Numbered from the stretch's first letter, positions 26,301 to 35,788 are shown. The stretch: 64,000 nt of DNA from 2-12-FULL-35-23 sp965196985 (GCA_965196985.1 CBDALO010000087.1:110285-174284); one strand, 5' to 3'. Notes: generated by a model from the letters alone, not told the origin. A program made the numbers and translations.

Positions 26301-29300
26301 AACTGATAGTGATGCAGGCGCTGTTGCAGGCCATGAGCTTTCTCGTGAGGCGCATTATGATAGGGCAATGAAGCAGGCTTTGCTATTAGACCCGGAGAAC
26401 GGTGTTATGGCAGTCGCTTTAGCTGAGTTCGAGCGTCTTTGTGGTGCTTATGAGGTGTGTTTGGCAGGTTTTTCTGCTCCTGGCGCGAGGGGTGAAGCAT
26501 TGCCAGTGCTGACGCAACAGATTATGCATCATGCGGCTGAGGTGCCGGGGTTTTATCGTTATGCGCAGAAATACTCGACGGAGGCAGTTGTTGTACGGGG
26601 TGCTGATGATCTGCTCGCTCAGGTTGGTGGTGAAGCAGAGCAAGGGCGTGATCTAATTGAGGTTGATTGTAATGAGTTTCAGCCGCAGGTGAGAAGTGGT
26701 GATGCCGTGCTTGTTGAGTTGCTTGCATTTAATGAAGGTGACTTTAGTTTTACTCGTTTGGATGAGGTTTCTCACCAGCTTGGAGCAAATTGCGCTAAGT
26801 TTACTGCTTTGATTCGTTCGATGGTGGGGCCGGATTTTGCTGGGGCTGGTAGCCGAGAGGCTTTGATTGCTGAATTGCTGGAACGTATGCGACCAGAGGT
26901 TGATTTGTTATTGTCAGCACAAAAACGAGCGTCTTGTGCGCTCGATGTTGGTGAGTTGCTAGGTCAGCTTGATGATATGGATATTGCAGCATTCGATGGG
27001 CGTTGTGATGAGTTGCGAGCGACTTTTTCTGCACGCTTGTCAGGGGTGTTTACTCCACCAGCTCGTGATTTAGAAGACTGGCAAGACTGCCGTGCGATTT
27101 TTAATTCTTTGCTCGAAGAGCGCCGTGGTTTAGTCGACGCGGCAGTTAAAGTGCAGAGAGAGTATTTGACGGGTGCACTGGAGTTTGGTGGTGCGGAAGT
27201 TGTTGGTCGTCGTGAAAGTGTGCAACAAATTATTGAACCGGGTGCTAATCGTTTAGGTTTGGCTTTGCAGTTGGCGAGATTTCCTGATGAAGGTGGGGCG
27301 ATTGAAGCAGTGCCTATTGGTGAAGTTCTAGCACCGCAACGACCATTGGCACAAGGGCGAGATGTTCCGTATTTAAGGACTTTATACAGTTACCGTGCTG
27401 AGCCGCGTTTGGATGTAGCTACGCCAGAGTCTTATAAGCCGAAGCGAGCAAATGCAGCAGGGGCTACACTATTAGTTCATGATATTCAAGTAGCTTTGCC
27501 TAATTATGCAGGTGATCCCGACTTCCTTCGCCTTGAAAACTTAAAAGCACGTCTCGATTACAGTCGCGCTAAAATGCATCACTTTTTCGAAGCGCTTGGG
27601 ATTATTTACCCCGGAGGGCTTGGGGTTGGGGTAATGAACCAAGTTAACAAAGTGCTTGATGCAGAAGCTCGTGGGCGAACGGGCCTGCGAATGGAGCAGG
27701 CTTTTGATGAGTTGCGCGATTTAAATGTTGATGATTTATTAAGTGTGGAGGTTGCTGTTCAGGGAGTGAGATTGAGTGAACAAGAAAACCAATATCACAT
27801 AAAAGCAACGTTTCGCCAAGCAGCCGAGCAGCTTGGTATTGCAGCAGCAGATCAAATCGCTTTTGTCGAAGCGCGTTGGCAAGACTGCCAGGCGATGTTA
27901 AGAGACCTACAAGCAGAGCAGCGTGCGGTGGTGGCTGAGGTAGTTGCTTCGCAACGAGTGTTTTTAGGTGCTGGGCCTGAAGGTGCAGAGGAAATACGAT
28001 GGCGTGCTGGTGTGGCTAGCTTGATGGCGCCTTATGATCAGTCGTTTGAGCGTATGCGTCAGCATGTGGCTCGTGAGGTTAATAGAGGTGTTGGTGAGGG
28101 TGGGTTGCGCTATCGGGTTGCTGAGGTTGACCGTCTATTTAGTGGAGACGGTTTAGTAGACGATGTGCCTGTGCTTGGTGAGATTGCAGGTGAAAGGCCA
28201 ACCCTTGCAGAAGTTGAGGGTGCTCATACGCATTACAGCCGAGGGTTGAGCTATTTAGAAGCTTGCTTGAACTCTGATACTGGTTTTTATCCTTTGCGAG
28301 ATCATTTGCAAGAAGACCTTGATCAGTTAAAAGATCGCTTAGCCATTATTGGTAGCTTAAAACAGCAGTATCAACACCTCGTGTTAGCTTATGACGAAGC
28401 TGGTGTGCGTGGAAGAAGTGCTCGCACGGTTGAGCTTAATGGTGTTCGGGTTCGAGTTGACTTGGCTAACCCTGCTGCAGTACAAGCAGTGCTTACAACT
28501 ATTGTGGAGCAAGTTATAGGGCAGCGAGAAGCTGTTTGTGAATTGGCTAGAGGGATCTATCAAAAAGCCGATGATGTGCGAGCGGCGGAGGCTGATGCAG
28601 TTGTTGATTCTCCAGGCTTTGTAAAGCATCAAGTGCTTGAACGATTAACACAGGCACCACCAGAAGGGCAGGGCTTAAGCGAAGTTGCCGCACAAGCAAA
28701 ACTGGATCGAATGATTGGTGTGCGAGAAGGCGTTGCTTTATATCAAGGTGATGAGCTGACTGATCCACAAAATGGTGGCCAAACCTGTGTCATGTCAGTC
28801 GCCATGCGCGAGTTCGATCGCCATTTTCGAGTGTATCAACAGCGATTGGATGCGTTTACTGCTGAGGATAATGCAGTTGAGCAGCTTACTGCACGCATAC
28901 AACTAGGTGCACCGGGTTTTTATCGGTTCTACGATGCTGCTGCGGTAGCAGGTGGTGCTTTGCCGGTACCGAATGCTGGTGATGCGCAAGCGCAAGGTAG
29001 AGAGGGTGGTTTTGCAGACTGTGCCTCTTGGCGACCAGAGGTTCAAGTGGGGCCGGCGAGTTTAACTCGGGTGCTTGTTGATCTGCCAGAGCAAGGCGGT
29101 TTGCCTGTAGTTGCGGCGCCAGGCGTTGTACCTGATTTCGCTGTTGATGAACCAAGCTTTGCGCGTCTAGATGGAGTTAATGCTCGTATCGATCACCTTA
29201 AAGCACGTATGCAGCGTTTTATGCAAACGATCGGTTTAGCGCCCGCTGACTTAGAAGCGACTTTTGGTGCTGCACGAGACAGGCTTGATGTGCTGCTATC

Positions 29301-32300
29301 AGAGGGTAAGCGGCAACAGGCTGGGGTAGATGTTGAGCGTTTGTTGGGGCGTCTAGATAGTACGTTTAATTTTGTGGGAAGCATTCCAGTTACTCTTGAT
29401 AACCAAGCGAGGCTGCTAAGTGCTGCCGATAAAGAAGCAAGAGTTAAAGCGGCGTTAGAAGTAAAGGCGGTTGAACTAAATATTCCTGAAGGTGAACGAG
29501 CAGCTTGGGTCAATGCGTGTTATGAAGACTGCCAGGCCATCATGCGCAGCTTCTGCGAAGAGCAACGAGAGTTATTTCGCCAAGCGCATCGTGAGCAGCG
29601 TTGTTACCTGGGTGCGCCTGAGTTTGACTATGCTGCTGATATTCAAGAAGGTGCGGTGCAGCTACGTGCTCCACAGGAAGGTGAAGAAGTAAATGCCCGC
29701 CGCCGAATCGCTGAGCGTGGTTTGGTAGCTTATGATGCTGGTTTTCGAGCTTTACGTGATCGCTTGGTAACACCATTTGGTGACGAGCTGCCAGCACCTA
29801 ATCGGGTTGCGCGTGTAGTGGCTCAAGATCATTTTGGTTTTGCTGCTTATGCAGATGAAGATGAAGTAGATGCTAATCCACTGCAAATGGCAAGCCAATT
29901 GCTGGGGTATGAAGGTTTAGCTCGTCCTATTGAAACAACCTTGCCAGCAGAAGAGCAAGAAACTACGTTGGGTCACGTCGAAGATGTGATGCGAGAGTAT
30001 CAACGTAGTTTGGGACTGTTAAAACGTCTGCGGGATTTTGAAGTGCCATCAGGGCGCCGCAGAGCGATGGAGAAATTACTGCCTGAGAGTTTGCGCACCC
30101 AGGTTGGAAGAGCTATTAGCACTTTAACTACAACACTTGATCGCATCGCCACTGCTAAGGCACGTATAAAAAATATTTTAGATAATCGTGCCATTCTGCA
30201 CGATGAAGCAAGGGTGACGGCCTTAATTCAGGCAGAGTTTGACCGTATTAATGGTGTAGCAAGTGTGCAAGAAGCTATGCGAAATTTGCAAGTCAGTTTG
30301 GCTCATTTGAAGGATCGAGAAGTAGTAGAAGCAGGAGGGGAGGATTTTACTGCTGATCGTCAGACTATTGTTGACCGATTACAAAGCGCCTATGGTCGCC
30401 AAGATGGTGCAGCCCGCTTCCGATTATTATTCGGAGATCCAGCGGTTGATTTAACGCAAGGATTTAATTTTGCAGTAGGTGATGGAGGGCAAAACTGCAT
30501 AGGTGTTTTGCCAACCATCCTTTACGAAATCAATCATTCAGCAGCGAGGTTGCACCAGGTTCAGCGCCGAATTGCAGAACCACATACTGATAGTGCAGTA
30601 GTGAGAGCTGCAATTATTGCTGCTATTAGACGAAGGGAAAGCTTTCAACAAACCCTTTATCGGGCGTTTCGAGCGACCGGATTACCTCAAGAGCAGGCGC
30701 AAGCAGTAACTAGGGTGGTTAGTAATGATGAAGGCACTACAAGTGCGCTGCGTCAGGGAAGCGAAGTTGCAGTTTTATTTGCATATTATGCAGCGCGTAT
30801 GGCTGGTTATGAAGATAAACATACTTTATCAGTAGTAAGGGCTGTAATTAGAGCCAAACTTAGCGCTACTCTGGCGGCACCATTATATGCAGAGAGTGAG
30901 GCTGTTCGTGGTGCTGTTAGGATGGCTGTTGAGGCTCAGGCTGGAGAAGTTCATGCAGCTTTGGAAGCCGTGGGTTTACCTGAGATTACCGTTGAAGAAG
31001 TAGGAAATGTGTTTCTTGAAAATGTTGGCTTAAGAGAAGCAGTTTTAGCAGCTCGAGCTGATGTTAATAAAAACCCTGATGCAGCAATACGGGTTGCTTG
31101 CAATGCTATTCCTGGTCAACATGCTAATAACCCCCTGGTTGTTGATGCTGTCGTTGCAGCTATTCGTACCTTAGTGGCAGAAGCGCCTGACCCTGACAGC
31201 CCAGAAGTTGCGGCAGAGGCTGCTTTGCGAGCACTTTGTGATGGTAGACGGCAACCCTTGATGTTGCAGCGCATGCGTGCGCATTTACATACAGAAGCAC
31301 CTGGCTTAGTGCGCTTTATTGAGCGTAGTGCAAGTGCAGAAGCTATTGATACTTTTGGCAATCAATCATTATTGCGTGGGCGTGATTTAGGCATAGTTGA
31401 AGTAGAGGGTGGCCACCATCCGGGGCAGGGTGATGGTGTTTTTCTGAGACGCGGACAAGGTGAGCTTGCCTTGCATACAGCACGCTACGGTGCGCACTAC
31501 CGATTTCCTGATGGTAGAGTTGTTGGGCTCCATGATCCATATGCGATGCGAGTGCAGCCTAGCACAACACACTATGAGCAACGTAACCCAGTGACTACAG
31601 CACAGTTAACTTTATTAAGGCAGCCTGATGGAGATGCTGATTTAGTTGGACAGCCAGAGGTAGATACTCCTATCAACCCAGGTGCGCATGTGCGAGCGAA
31701 AGGCTGGGGGCGCTGTATTATGGCGCATAATGTTCAGCAACCTGGTGTAGGCGTGCCAGTGGTGCCGGTGGTGTTCGAGATTGGTTCTGATAGACAACCA
31801 GTTAAGCCGCAAGGTATGTCGGATAATTTGTTTGCTTATTATTGTGGGCGATTACCTGGCCGTGGAGGTTATGAGGGTGAGGTTGCGGTAGGTCAACGCT
31901 ATATTGTTGACTTTGAAGGGGCGTTGCTAGCGCGAGTGTTGCCGCGGTTTTATCAAGCTGGTGATGAAGACCGTCAACCAGTACCGGGTATAGTTGATGG
32001 TGTATTAGAACCAAAACACTTGGCATGTGAGCCGATTGTGGTGACTCTAGTTGCAGGTGGTTATTTCCCTGCTGGTACTAAAGGACTGGATGGTAAAGTT
32101 CTTTTAGCTCAAGGACAGCCTTGGCCAGGAGGGGTTGCTAGAGATCGGTGTCGCAGGATTGTTTTGCCTGAAGGTGCAGGAGCAGGGCATGAGTACATCG
32201 TCGACTACTTTATCACTGAACCTTCGCTTGGCCATGGACTATTAGACGCCCAGGCATCTTTGACTCGCCGCTTGACACACTTGCGTGAAGACCGATTGCG

Positions 32301-33732
32301 TTATGCGCCGCCCGCTGCTGCTGATGCTGATGTGCCAGCATTAAGTGCAGGCCAACAAGCTAACCGTTTCCAATACATCAACCGGCTTTATAGTGAGTTG
32401 TTGTCTGTTGAAGAAAGGCAACGACAATTTTTACGGCCATTTATACGTGATGGCGAGGCTATTGCTGAAGTGATGCAGCCATTGCGTGAGTTGCGCGAAC
32501 AGATTGATATTGTTTTAACAGTGGCGAAGCGTAAGGAAAGTAGTGGTAAAAGTCTTGGTGACTTGCAAAGGGAGCTTGCAATTTTACAAGGCCGTGTTGA
32601 AATTGATCTAGGAAGGGTGGTTGGGCAACAACGTGTTAAGTTGGAGGAGCATCTTGGTCGCCTTGAAGGGGCTACTGAAGCTCGTCAAGACATGTGGGCT
32701 AACTTCATCGGCCTGCAAGCGGAATACCGTCTGGTGTTGCTAGGGCAGGCAAAGGCGGCTGCTGAACAGGCTGACGATAATGTGGCCCGCGGCGGCGAGC
32801 TAGGCTTGCTCGATGCGCAGCGCTGTTTCTTGCGTGGTGAGAGAGCTGTAGTCGATGCAGAAAGTAAGCTTGTAGGTAGGGGTGATGCCGATAATATACG
32901 TGCTGATTTGCACGAGGTAGGCGGTGAAGCCCAACAAAACTACCAGCAACTTGTTGCTAGTTATAATAAAACCACAGCGGCGATGCTAAGCAAGCTAAGC
33001 GGTGTGCATTCAGTAGCTCAGGTACAAGCGGTTTTGGCAGGTGATGCGCCTGTTAGGGAAGTAGAGGCTGCAGAAACTAAGCCAAGCCTTGGTAAAGTAC
33101 GTAATGCACAGCAAAAGCTTGAAACGGCACTTACCCAGCTAAAAGGGCTGTTGAACAATTTGCAGTCCGAAAACTCAGGGTGGTTAGAAGCAATTTGTCA
33201 ACAATTGTTAGCGCGCTTTGAGCCACTGCGAGATCTATGCGCGGTTAATAAAAAATTTGCTTACCTAGAGGGTAATTGGCGAGAAAATTTTAGACAGAAT
33301 GCGCAAGCTGTTTATGGCCACTTGTTTGGAGAGCGGGGAATTGAGGATGAGTTAGTTGGTTTATTGGATGGCGAGCAAGTAAGTGTCCAAGGCGGGTACG
33401 ACAAAGCTGTGGCTAGGCCGGTATTGCAAGTCGCAGTGCGTCAAGCAGTATTGGCTGCAAAAGAATTAACTTCTGAGCGTTTGGCGATGGTCAAGCCTGA
33501 ACAGTTGTACCGAGGGATTTTTATAAAGATGTTTAATGACAACTCACCAGTCCGTTCATTGAATCTTCAAGGTAATTCTGAACAGGCGAGACAGGATCGA
33601 GCTATTGTGTATTCATATATGGCTGCAGTTAATACTAATCGTGCTAGAGATTATGCTGATCAACTCGCTATGGAGGGAGCTTTGTCAAGACAGGATCGGT
33701 TTGCTAGCCGTCTTGTAAGTGTAAGTGCATAA
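23383..33732 (+). CDS. giant 3449-aa modular repeat protein of unknown function
   Basis: The start is ATG 23383 after AAGGGG. There is no signal peptide and no membrane span. Residues 1-400 are helical, and a proline-rich stretch (PPSPPPLPPSPIPE) lies at about 401-416. From about 580 to 2170 the protein is a tandem duplication with a period of about 800 residues, each half being core, linker, core'. Cores carry RLDxLxxR and a (E/D)xxWQDCxAxxxxLxxEQR signature (about 702, 1229, 1493 and 2041). Linkers carry VDLxNPAxV (896, 1691) and PGFYR (1053, 1842). About 2645-2960 is a Gly-rich, beta-type region. A degenerate core follows near 2994-3110, then a helical C-terminus. No enzyme motif was recognised. 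Confidence 0.85.
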   Translation: MPVLPPGHPAYERLQEQVEEFERCKQALLDQIAGLRVQGAPTGVKETLREQVEAFSQLADLFLTADGCRQLNQAINGRATIDSAHRVRSERDIGLFDHPLSDFKTQLQQALREGYPVTERQQERMSLLGAEGDAIVDGISAQGVSAGEAIQGAFTALQEQALQVVRTQYQIMGLPPGDGQVAKAREVQAKLLTPGLKRLQHSPAWGKVPGLRVNHALPDVGFEGVGREELHSYVELTRYRLTLGRENLAAYFAYLTKRLSWRQRRNAEAMSQAILAAVDAQLEELDRVLVNGEVVDFRFDQANTIRDAFVELRTICLSAWQDRGAKAIPPTGIADVDAAFYAMRDDLRDTAAAIVAAQQRYQEGTDEEAAAVLEGRDDAALLPGTPTHSDGFQPARFIGEPPSPPPLPPSPIPEAERINQLASELDGLIQRLNTELDSTESVALRVLNIELDDSYLSQIEPDLHSRKMMHLQVRIALRKLRVLERGLSIRRGSAELDQEIRDKVQILREELVAYQERHQFAVGIERLAKDLQGWAEVEHLQQFLPDRFGLPLATQELPALYDLSGGELCPLIGVLPAFDPAIPFSRLDNLYQRIWYAQVKLEQFLMAIGVPGEAVADDGLRKEFVETVLPAFNKVLDKRACHETKLNLLQAKQALDEVNIEELLGSYSQFQADFFEQQQEAIKAYFMGLAGEIGIASREQVGFAEARYQDCKQALLGLQVEQGRAIERGVTDQERFLLGFTPYSQADGVDLVAPYRLMAPYDASLQAIADGVSEIEGYQVDEVQQLLGQVPLTTSPVEVRVGGWEALQAAYAQMGLSKQYLSECLRVAREQGFGSPADLESLQAAAGQLFEEIDQCTAALGSLEQARYLLDYLAEPAEVDGERRLRTVSIGGREIEVDLCNPATVTAALNLILTEIHGQLGAVARLHQEFRQTVASYCPLYRRDGDEDSIATVESAVSDEAAAGSAASASSFETDSDAGAVAGHELSREAHYDRAMKQALLLDPENGVMAVALAEFERLCGAYEVCLAGFSAPGARGEALPVLTQQIMHHAAEVPGFYRYAQKYSTEAVVVRGADDLLAQVGGEAEQGRDLIEVDCNEFQPQVRSGDAVLVELLAFNEGDFSFTRLDEVSHQLGANCAKFTALIRSMVGPDFAGAGSREALIAELLERMRPEVDLLLSAQKRASCALDVGELLGQLDDMDIAAFDGRCDELRATFSARLSGVFTPPARDLEDWQDCRAIFNSLLEERRGLVDAAVKVQREYLTGALEFGGAEVVGRRESVQQIIEPGANRLGLALQLARFPDEGGAIEAVPIGEVLAPQRPLAQGRDVPYLRTLYSYRAEPRLDVATPESYKPKRANAAGATLLVHDIQVALPNYAGDPDFLRLENLKARLDYSRAKMHHFFEALGIIYPGGLGVGVMNQVNKVLDAEARGRTGLRMEQAFDELRDLNVDDLLSVEVAVQGVRLSEQENQYHIKATFRQAAEQLGIAAADQIAFVEARWQDCQAMLRDLQAEQRAVVAEVVASQRVFLGAGPEGAEEIRWRAGVASLMAPYDQSFERMRQHVAREVNRGVGEGGLRYRVAEVDRLFSGDGLVDDVPVLGEIAGERPTLAEVEGAHTHYSRGLSYLEACLNSDTGFYPLRDHLQEDLDQLKDRLAIIGSLKQQYQHLVLAYDEAGVRGRSARTVELNGVRVRVDLANPAAVQAVLTTIVEQVIGQREAVCELARGIYQKADDVRAAEADAVVDSPGFVKHQVLERLTQAPPEGQGLSEVAAQAKLDRMIGVREGVALYQGDELTDPQNGGQTCVMSVAMREFDRHFRVYQQRLDAFTAEDNAVEQLTARIQLGAPGFYRFYDAAAVAGGALPVPNAGDAQAQGREGGFADCASWRPEVQVGPASLTRVLVDLPEQGGLPVVAAPGVVPDFAVDEPSFARLDGVNARIDHLKARMQRFMQTIGLAPADLEATFGAARDRLDVLLSEGKRQQAGVDVERLLGRLDSTFNFVGSIPVTLDNQARLLSAADKEARVKAALEVKAVELNIPEGERAAWVNACYEDCQAIMRSFCEEQRELFRQAHREQRCYLGAPEFDYAADIQEGAVQLRAPQEGEEVNARRRIAERGLVAYDAGFRALRDRLVTPFGDELPAPNRVARVVAQDHFGFAAYADEDEVDANPLQMASQLLGYEGLARPIETTLPAEEQETTLGHVEDVMREYQRSLGLLKRLRDFEVPSGRRRAMEKLLPESLRTQVGRAISTLTTTLDRIATAKARIKNILDNRAILHDEARVTALIQAEFDRINGVASVQEAMRNLQVSLAHLKDREVVEAGGEDFTADRQTIVDRLQSAYGRQDGAARFRLLFGDPAVDLTQGFNFAVGDGGQNCIGVLPTILYEINHSAARLHQVQRRIAEPHTDSAVVRAAIIAAIRRRESFQQTLYRAFRATGLPQEQAQAVTRVVSNDEGTTSALRQGSEVAVLFAYYAARMAGYEDKHTLSVVRAVIRAKLSATLAAPLYAESEAVRGAVRMAVEAQAGEVHAALEAVGLPEITVEEVGNVFLENVGLREAVLAARADVNKNPDAAIRVACNAIPGQHANNPLVVDAVVAAIRTLVAEAPDPDSPEVAAEAALRALCDGRRQPLMLQRMRAHLHTEAPGLVRFIERSASAEAIDTFGNQSLLRGRDLGIVEVEGGHHPGQGDGVFLRRGQGELALHTARYGAHYRFPDGRVVGLHDPYAMRVQPSTTHYEQRNPVTTAQLTLLRQPDGDADLVGQPEVDTPINPGAHVRAKGWGRCIMAHNVQQPGVGVPVVPVVFEIGSDRQPVKPQGMSDNLFAYYCGRLPGRGGYEGEVAVGQRYIVDFEGALLARVLPRFYQAGDEDRQPVPGIVDGVLEPKHLACEPIVVTLVAGGYFPAGTKGLDGKVLLAQGQPWPGGVARDRCRRIVLPEGAGAGHEYIVDYFITEPSLGHGLLDAQASLTRRLTHLREDRLRYAPPAAADADVPALSAGQQANRFQYINRLYSELLSVEERQRQFLRPFIRDGEAIAEVMQPLRELREQIDIVLTVAKRKESSGKSLGDLQRELAILQGRVEIDLGRVVGQQRVKLEEHLGRLEGATEARQDMWANFIGLQAEYRLVLLGQAKAAAEQADDNVARGGELGLLDAQRCFLRGERAVVDAESKLVGRGDADNIRADLHEVGGEAQQNYQQLVASYNKTTAAMLSKLSGVHSVAQVQAVLAGDAPVREVEAAETKPSLGKVRNAQQKLETALTQLKGLLNNLQSENSGWLEAICQQLLARFEPLRDLCAVNKKFAYLEGNWRENFRQNAQAVYGHLFGERGIEDELVGLLDGEQVSVQGGYDKAVARPVLQVAVRQAVLAAKELTSERLAMVKPEQLYRGIFIKMFNDNSPVRSLNLQGNSEQARQDRAIVYSYMAAVNTNRARDYADQLAMEGALSRQDRFASRLVSVSA

Positions 33733-33936
33733 AAGTTGTGGTGGTCTAAAAAGGAAGTTGCTTGTTTTTATAATCCATCCTAACCTTCCTTATTCTAAGG
33801 AAGGGACGTGGTAGTCGACAGGGAGCAGGGCAAGGGGTTTTGAAAAAACAATAGCCCCCTTTGATTCAAAGGGGGCAGCTCGCGTAGCGAGCGGGGGATT
33901 TAAAGATGGTTGGTCTAAAAAGGAAGTTGTTTATTT
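33733..33936. repeat. MITE-like unit between the giant gene and ISKra4 copy 2
   Basis: The unit at 33772-33900 starts AATCCATCCTAACC, with the palindrome CTTCCTTATTCTAAGGAAG, and ends in CCCCCTTTGATTCAAAGGGGG, GCTCGCGTAGCGAGC and GGGGGATT. A second unit begins right after it and is split by ISKra4 copy 2; its right part resumes at about 35336-35372. Confidence 0.8.
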
Positions 33937-35323
33937 GGGTGCTGCCTCTATATAATGTAGGCTATATTGCTGCTGGCACGCCAAAATCATTGACCTTCTC
34001 CCAAAACTGATCCCATCTGCCTTTAGTCTTTACTAGTGTTCTCAAGCATAAAACGATTTTCATTCCCTTGTCTTTCCAGCGCATTCCTGATCCGCCTAAT
34101 CTTTGTTTAACAATTGTTTTACATGCTGCTTCAGTGACGCCAGAGCCAATTGGTGCATTCTGCTTAATCAAATTATGATACGACATTCGCTTTTCTTTAA
34201 TATTATTTTCAAAATACGTAATTGTTCCTTCTAGCTTTTCTCTAAGCGATTTATTCAGTTTTTTATTTAGATGCTCTTTAAGCTCAGCAAGTATTCTACC
34301 TGCCGCACCTTTCTTGTGCTTTAAGTCATGACATCTCTCTTCGAGCCAAACATCACGCTCATCTCTTTCAGATTTTTTGGTAAATACTGCCTTTGATGCT
34401 TCGCCGAGATATTCAGTTGCATGCCAAAAATCTAAAATTTGCGTATCAGTATGTTTTTTTAGAAATGGCCAATTATTTTTTGCTCCATCAGCAACGCCAA
34501 TTGTTTTAGCATCAGGGTAATATTTCTTTTTCAGCTTTATTTCCTTTTCAAGCCTATTAAAGAATTCATCTTTTCCATATTCTGGTGATGCTGCAACGTA
34601 GGTTGTGTGCAGGCGTGCACCATGCTTATCATACATGGAAATAGTTCCAACCATGCTCTCTCTATAACCATCATCAACGGTGAGAACATATGCACCATCT
34701 AAGCTAATACTTAGCATCTCAATGCCTGCATCAAGCTTTGGCTCTTCATATTCCCACTCAGCCTCTTTGGCTTGTGCAATACCGCCAACAAAATCAGTTG
34801 CCCGTTGCAAGTATGAATGTGAGATTTTACGGTTATGATTGACCTTGAGATCATCAATAACACTAGGAGCAGGTAAGTTTGAGTATTTATGTGAGATTAT
34901 TTTTGCAAATCGCGGTGTTGATCCTTGGATAATTCTAGCCTTATCTTCTAAAGGACAAAAGATCTTCCCGCCTTTAGAGGTTTGATAAACATAACGCTTA
35001 ACTCGAGCAACTCCATAAGGCGTTTGGTAATTTGCTTCATCTCTACTTCGTGCTGTTAGCTTTATTTTTCCAACATGGATAGGAGAGCCATCTGCATCAA
35101 ACTTACTTAAAGCTTTTTCAGTGGCTAATGTTCCAACCTCATTAAGGCCGTCAAGAATTGCATCCTCACATTCAAGCATAGATCCTTTTAGTGGAAGCTT
35201 GAGCTCAATAGTTAATTCATTATTTTCATCAGAGAGAATTCTAGCTAACATCCAAACACCATCCGTAATCAAGTTAAAGTGTATATTATGCTATATTTTC
35301 TACATTATATAAAGGCAGCACCC
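33937..35323 (-). mobile_element. ISKra4-like element, copy 2
   Basis: 1387 bp with the same GGGTGCTGCC / GGCAGCACCC ends as copy 1. It is inserted in a MITE-like repeat: GTTTATT stands at both junctions (33930-33936 and 35324-35330), and removing the element rejoins a repeat that is intact elsewhere (around 14611-14650). Confidence 0.9.
33962..35272 (-). CDS. ISKra4-family transposase, copy 2
   Basis: 436 aa and nearly identical to copy 1, with the C-terminal GSGVTEAACKTIVKQRLGGSG signature region intact. It differs in a handful of residues (for example Ile for Val in LDAGIEML, Thr for Ile in AACKTIV). The start is TTG 35272 or ATG 35251. The open frame suggests an active or recently active element. 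Confidence 0.9.
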   Translation of the reverse strand: MITDGVWMLARILSDENNELTIELKLPLKGSMLECEDAILDGLNEVGTLATEKALSKFDADGSPIHVGKIKLTARSRDEANYQTPYGVARVKRYVYQTSKGGKIFCPLEDKARIIQGSTPRFAKIISHKYSNLPAPSVIDDLKVNHNRKISHSYLQRATDFVGGIAQAKEAEWEYEEPKLDAGIEMLSISLDGAYVLTVDDGYRESMVGTISMYDKHGARLHTTYVAASPEYGKDEFFNRLEKEIKLKKKYYPDAKTIGVADGAKNNWPFLKKHTDTQILDFWHATEYLGEASKAVFTKKSERDERDVWLEERCHDLKHKKGAAGRILAELKEHLNKKLNKSLREKLEGTITYFENNIKEKRMSYHNLIKQNAPIGSGVTEAACKTIVKQRLGGSGMRWKDKGMKIVLCLRTLVKTKGRWDQFWEKVNDFGVPAAI

Positions 35324-35403
35324 GTTTATTTTTATAATCCATCCTAGCCTTCCTTATTCTAAGGAAGGGACGTGGTAGTTAGGCTGCAGAGTTTTATAAA
35401 TGA

Positions 35404-35628
35404 GGATCTCTTTCAGAATGTGTGGGTAAGTAAGCAATGAGTGTAGATATTTAGCAGTAAGTTTCGACTTTTTACTATTTAATGCTGCAGAACGGGTGGC
35501 GCGAATCGAGGGCTCCCAGCAGCGCAGCTTGCGAGCATGCTGGGAAACGATTCGTGACAGTACCCGTTGGTCGTAAAGAGTTTGAAAAAGCCGAAACTTA
35601 CTTTACCCACACATTCTGAAAGAGATCC
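35404..35628. repeat. 225-bp MITE with 26-bp perfect inverted ends and an internal hairpin
   Basis: The left end (35404-35429, starting GGATCTCTTTCAGAATG) and right end (35603-35628) are perfect inverted repeats of 26 bp. The centre at 35491-35568 forms a long hairpin with three paired arms: AACGGGT/ACCCGTT, CGAATCG/CGATTCG and CCCAGC/GCTGGG. There is no ORF of substance. A related, left-truncated copy is at about 41085-41315. The rest of 35324-35788 holds the tail of a split repeat unit (35336-35372) and about 160 bp upstream of the next gene in which I see only a weak leader. Confidence 0.8.
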
Positions 35629-35788
35629 ATAAACTAGTAGACAAGCGATGAGCTTAGATGAAGAATGACGTATGCAGTAACACCTATGGGTAGAGCTGCT
35701 TTTATAGGAAATCACTTACAATGCTTGTGGCAAAATACCTATCGAGCTATAATGTGGGATATTTGTCAAAAGCAATAATGATGAGAAT

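Noticed and set aside
35479..35715. Minus-strand ORF of 78 aa
   Set aside because: It lies in the hairpin MITE; the frame is a by-product of the palindrome.
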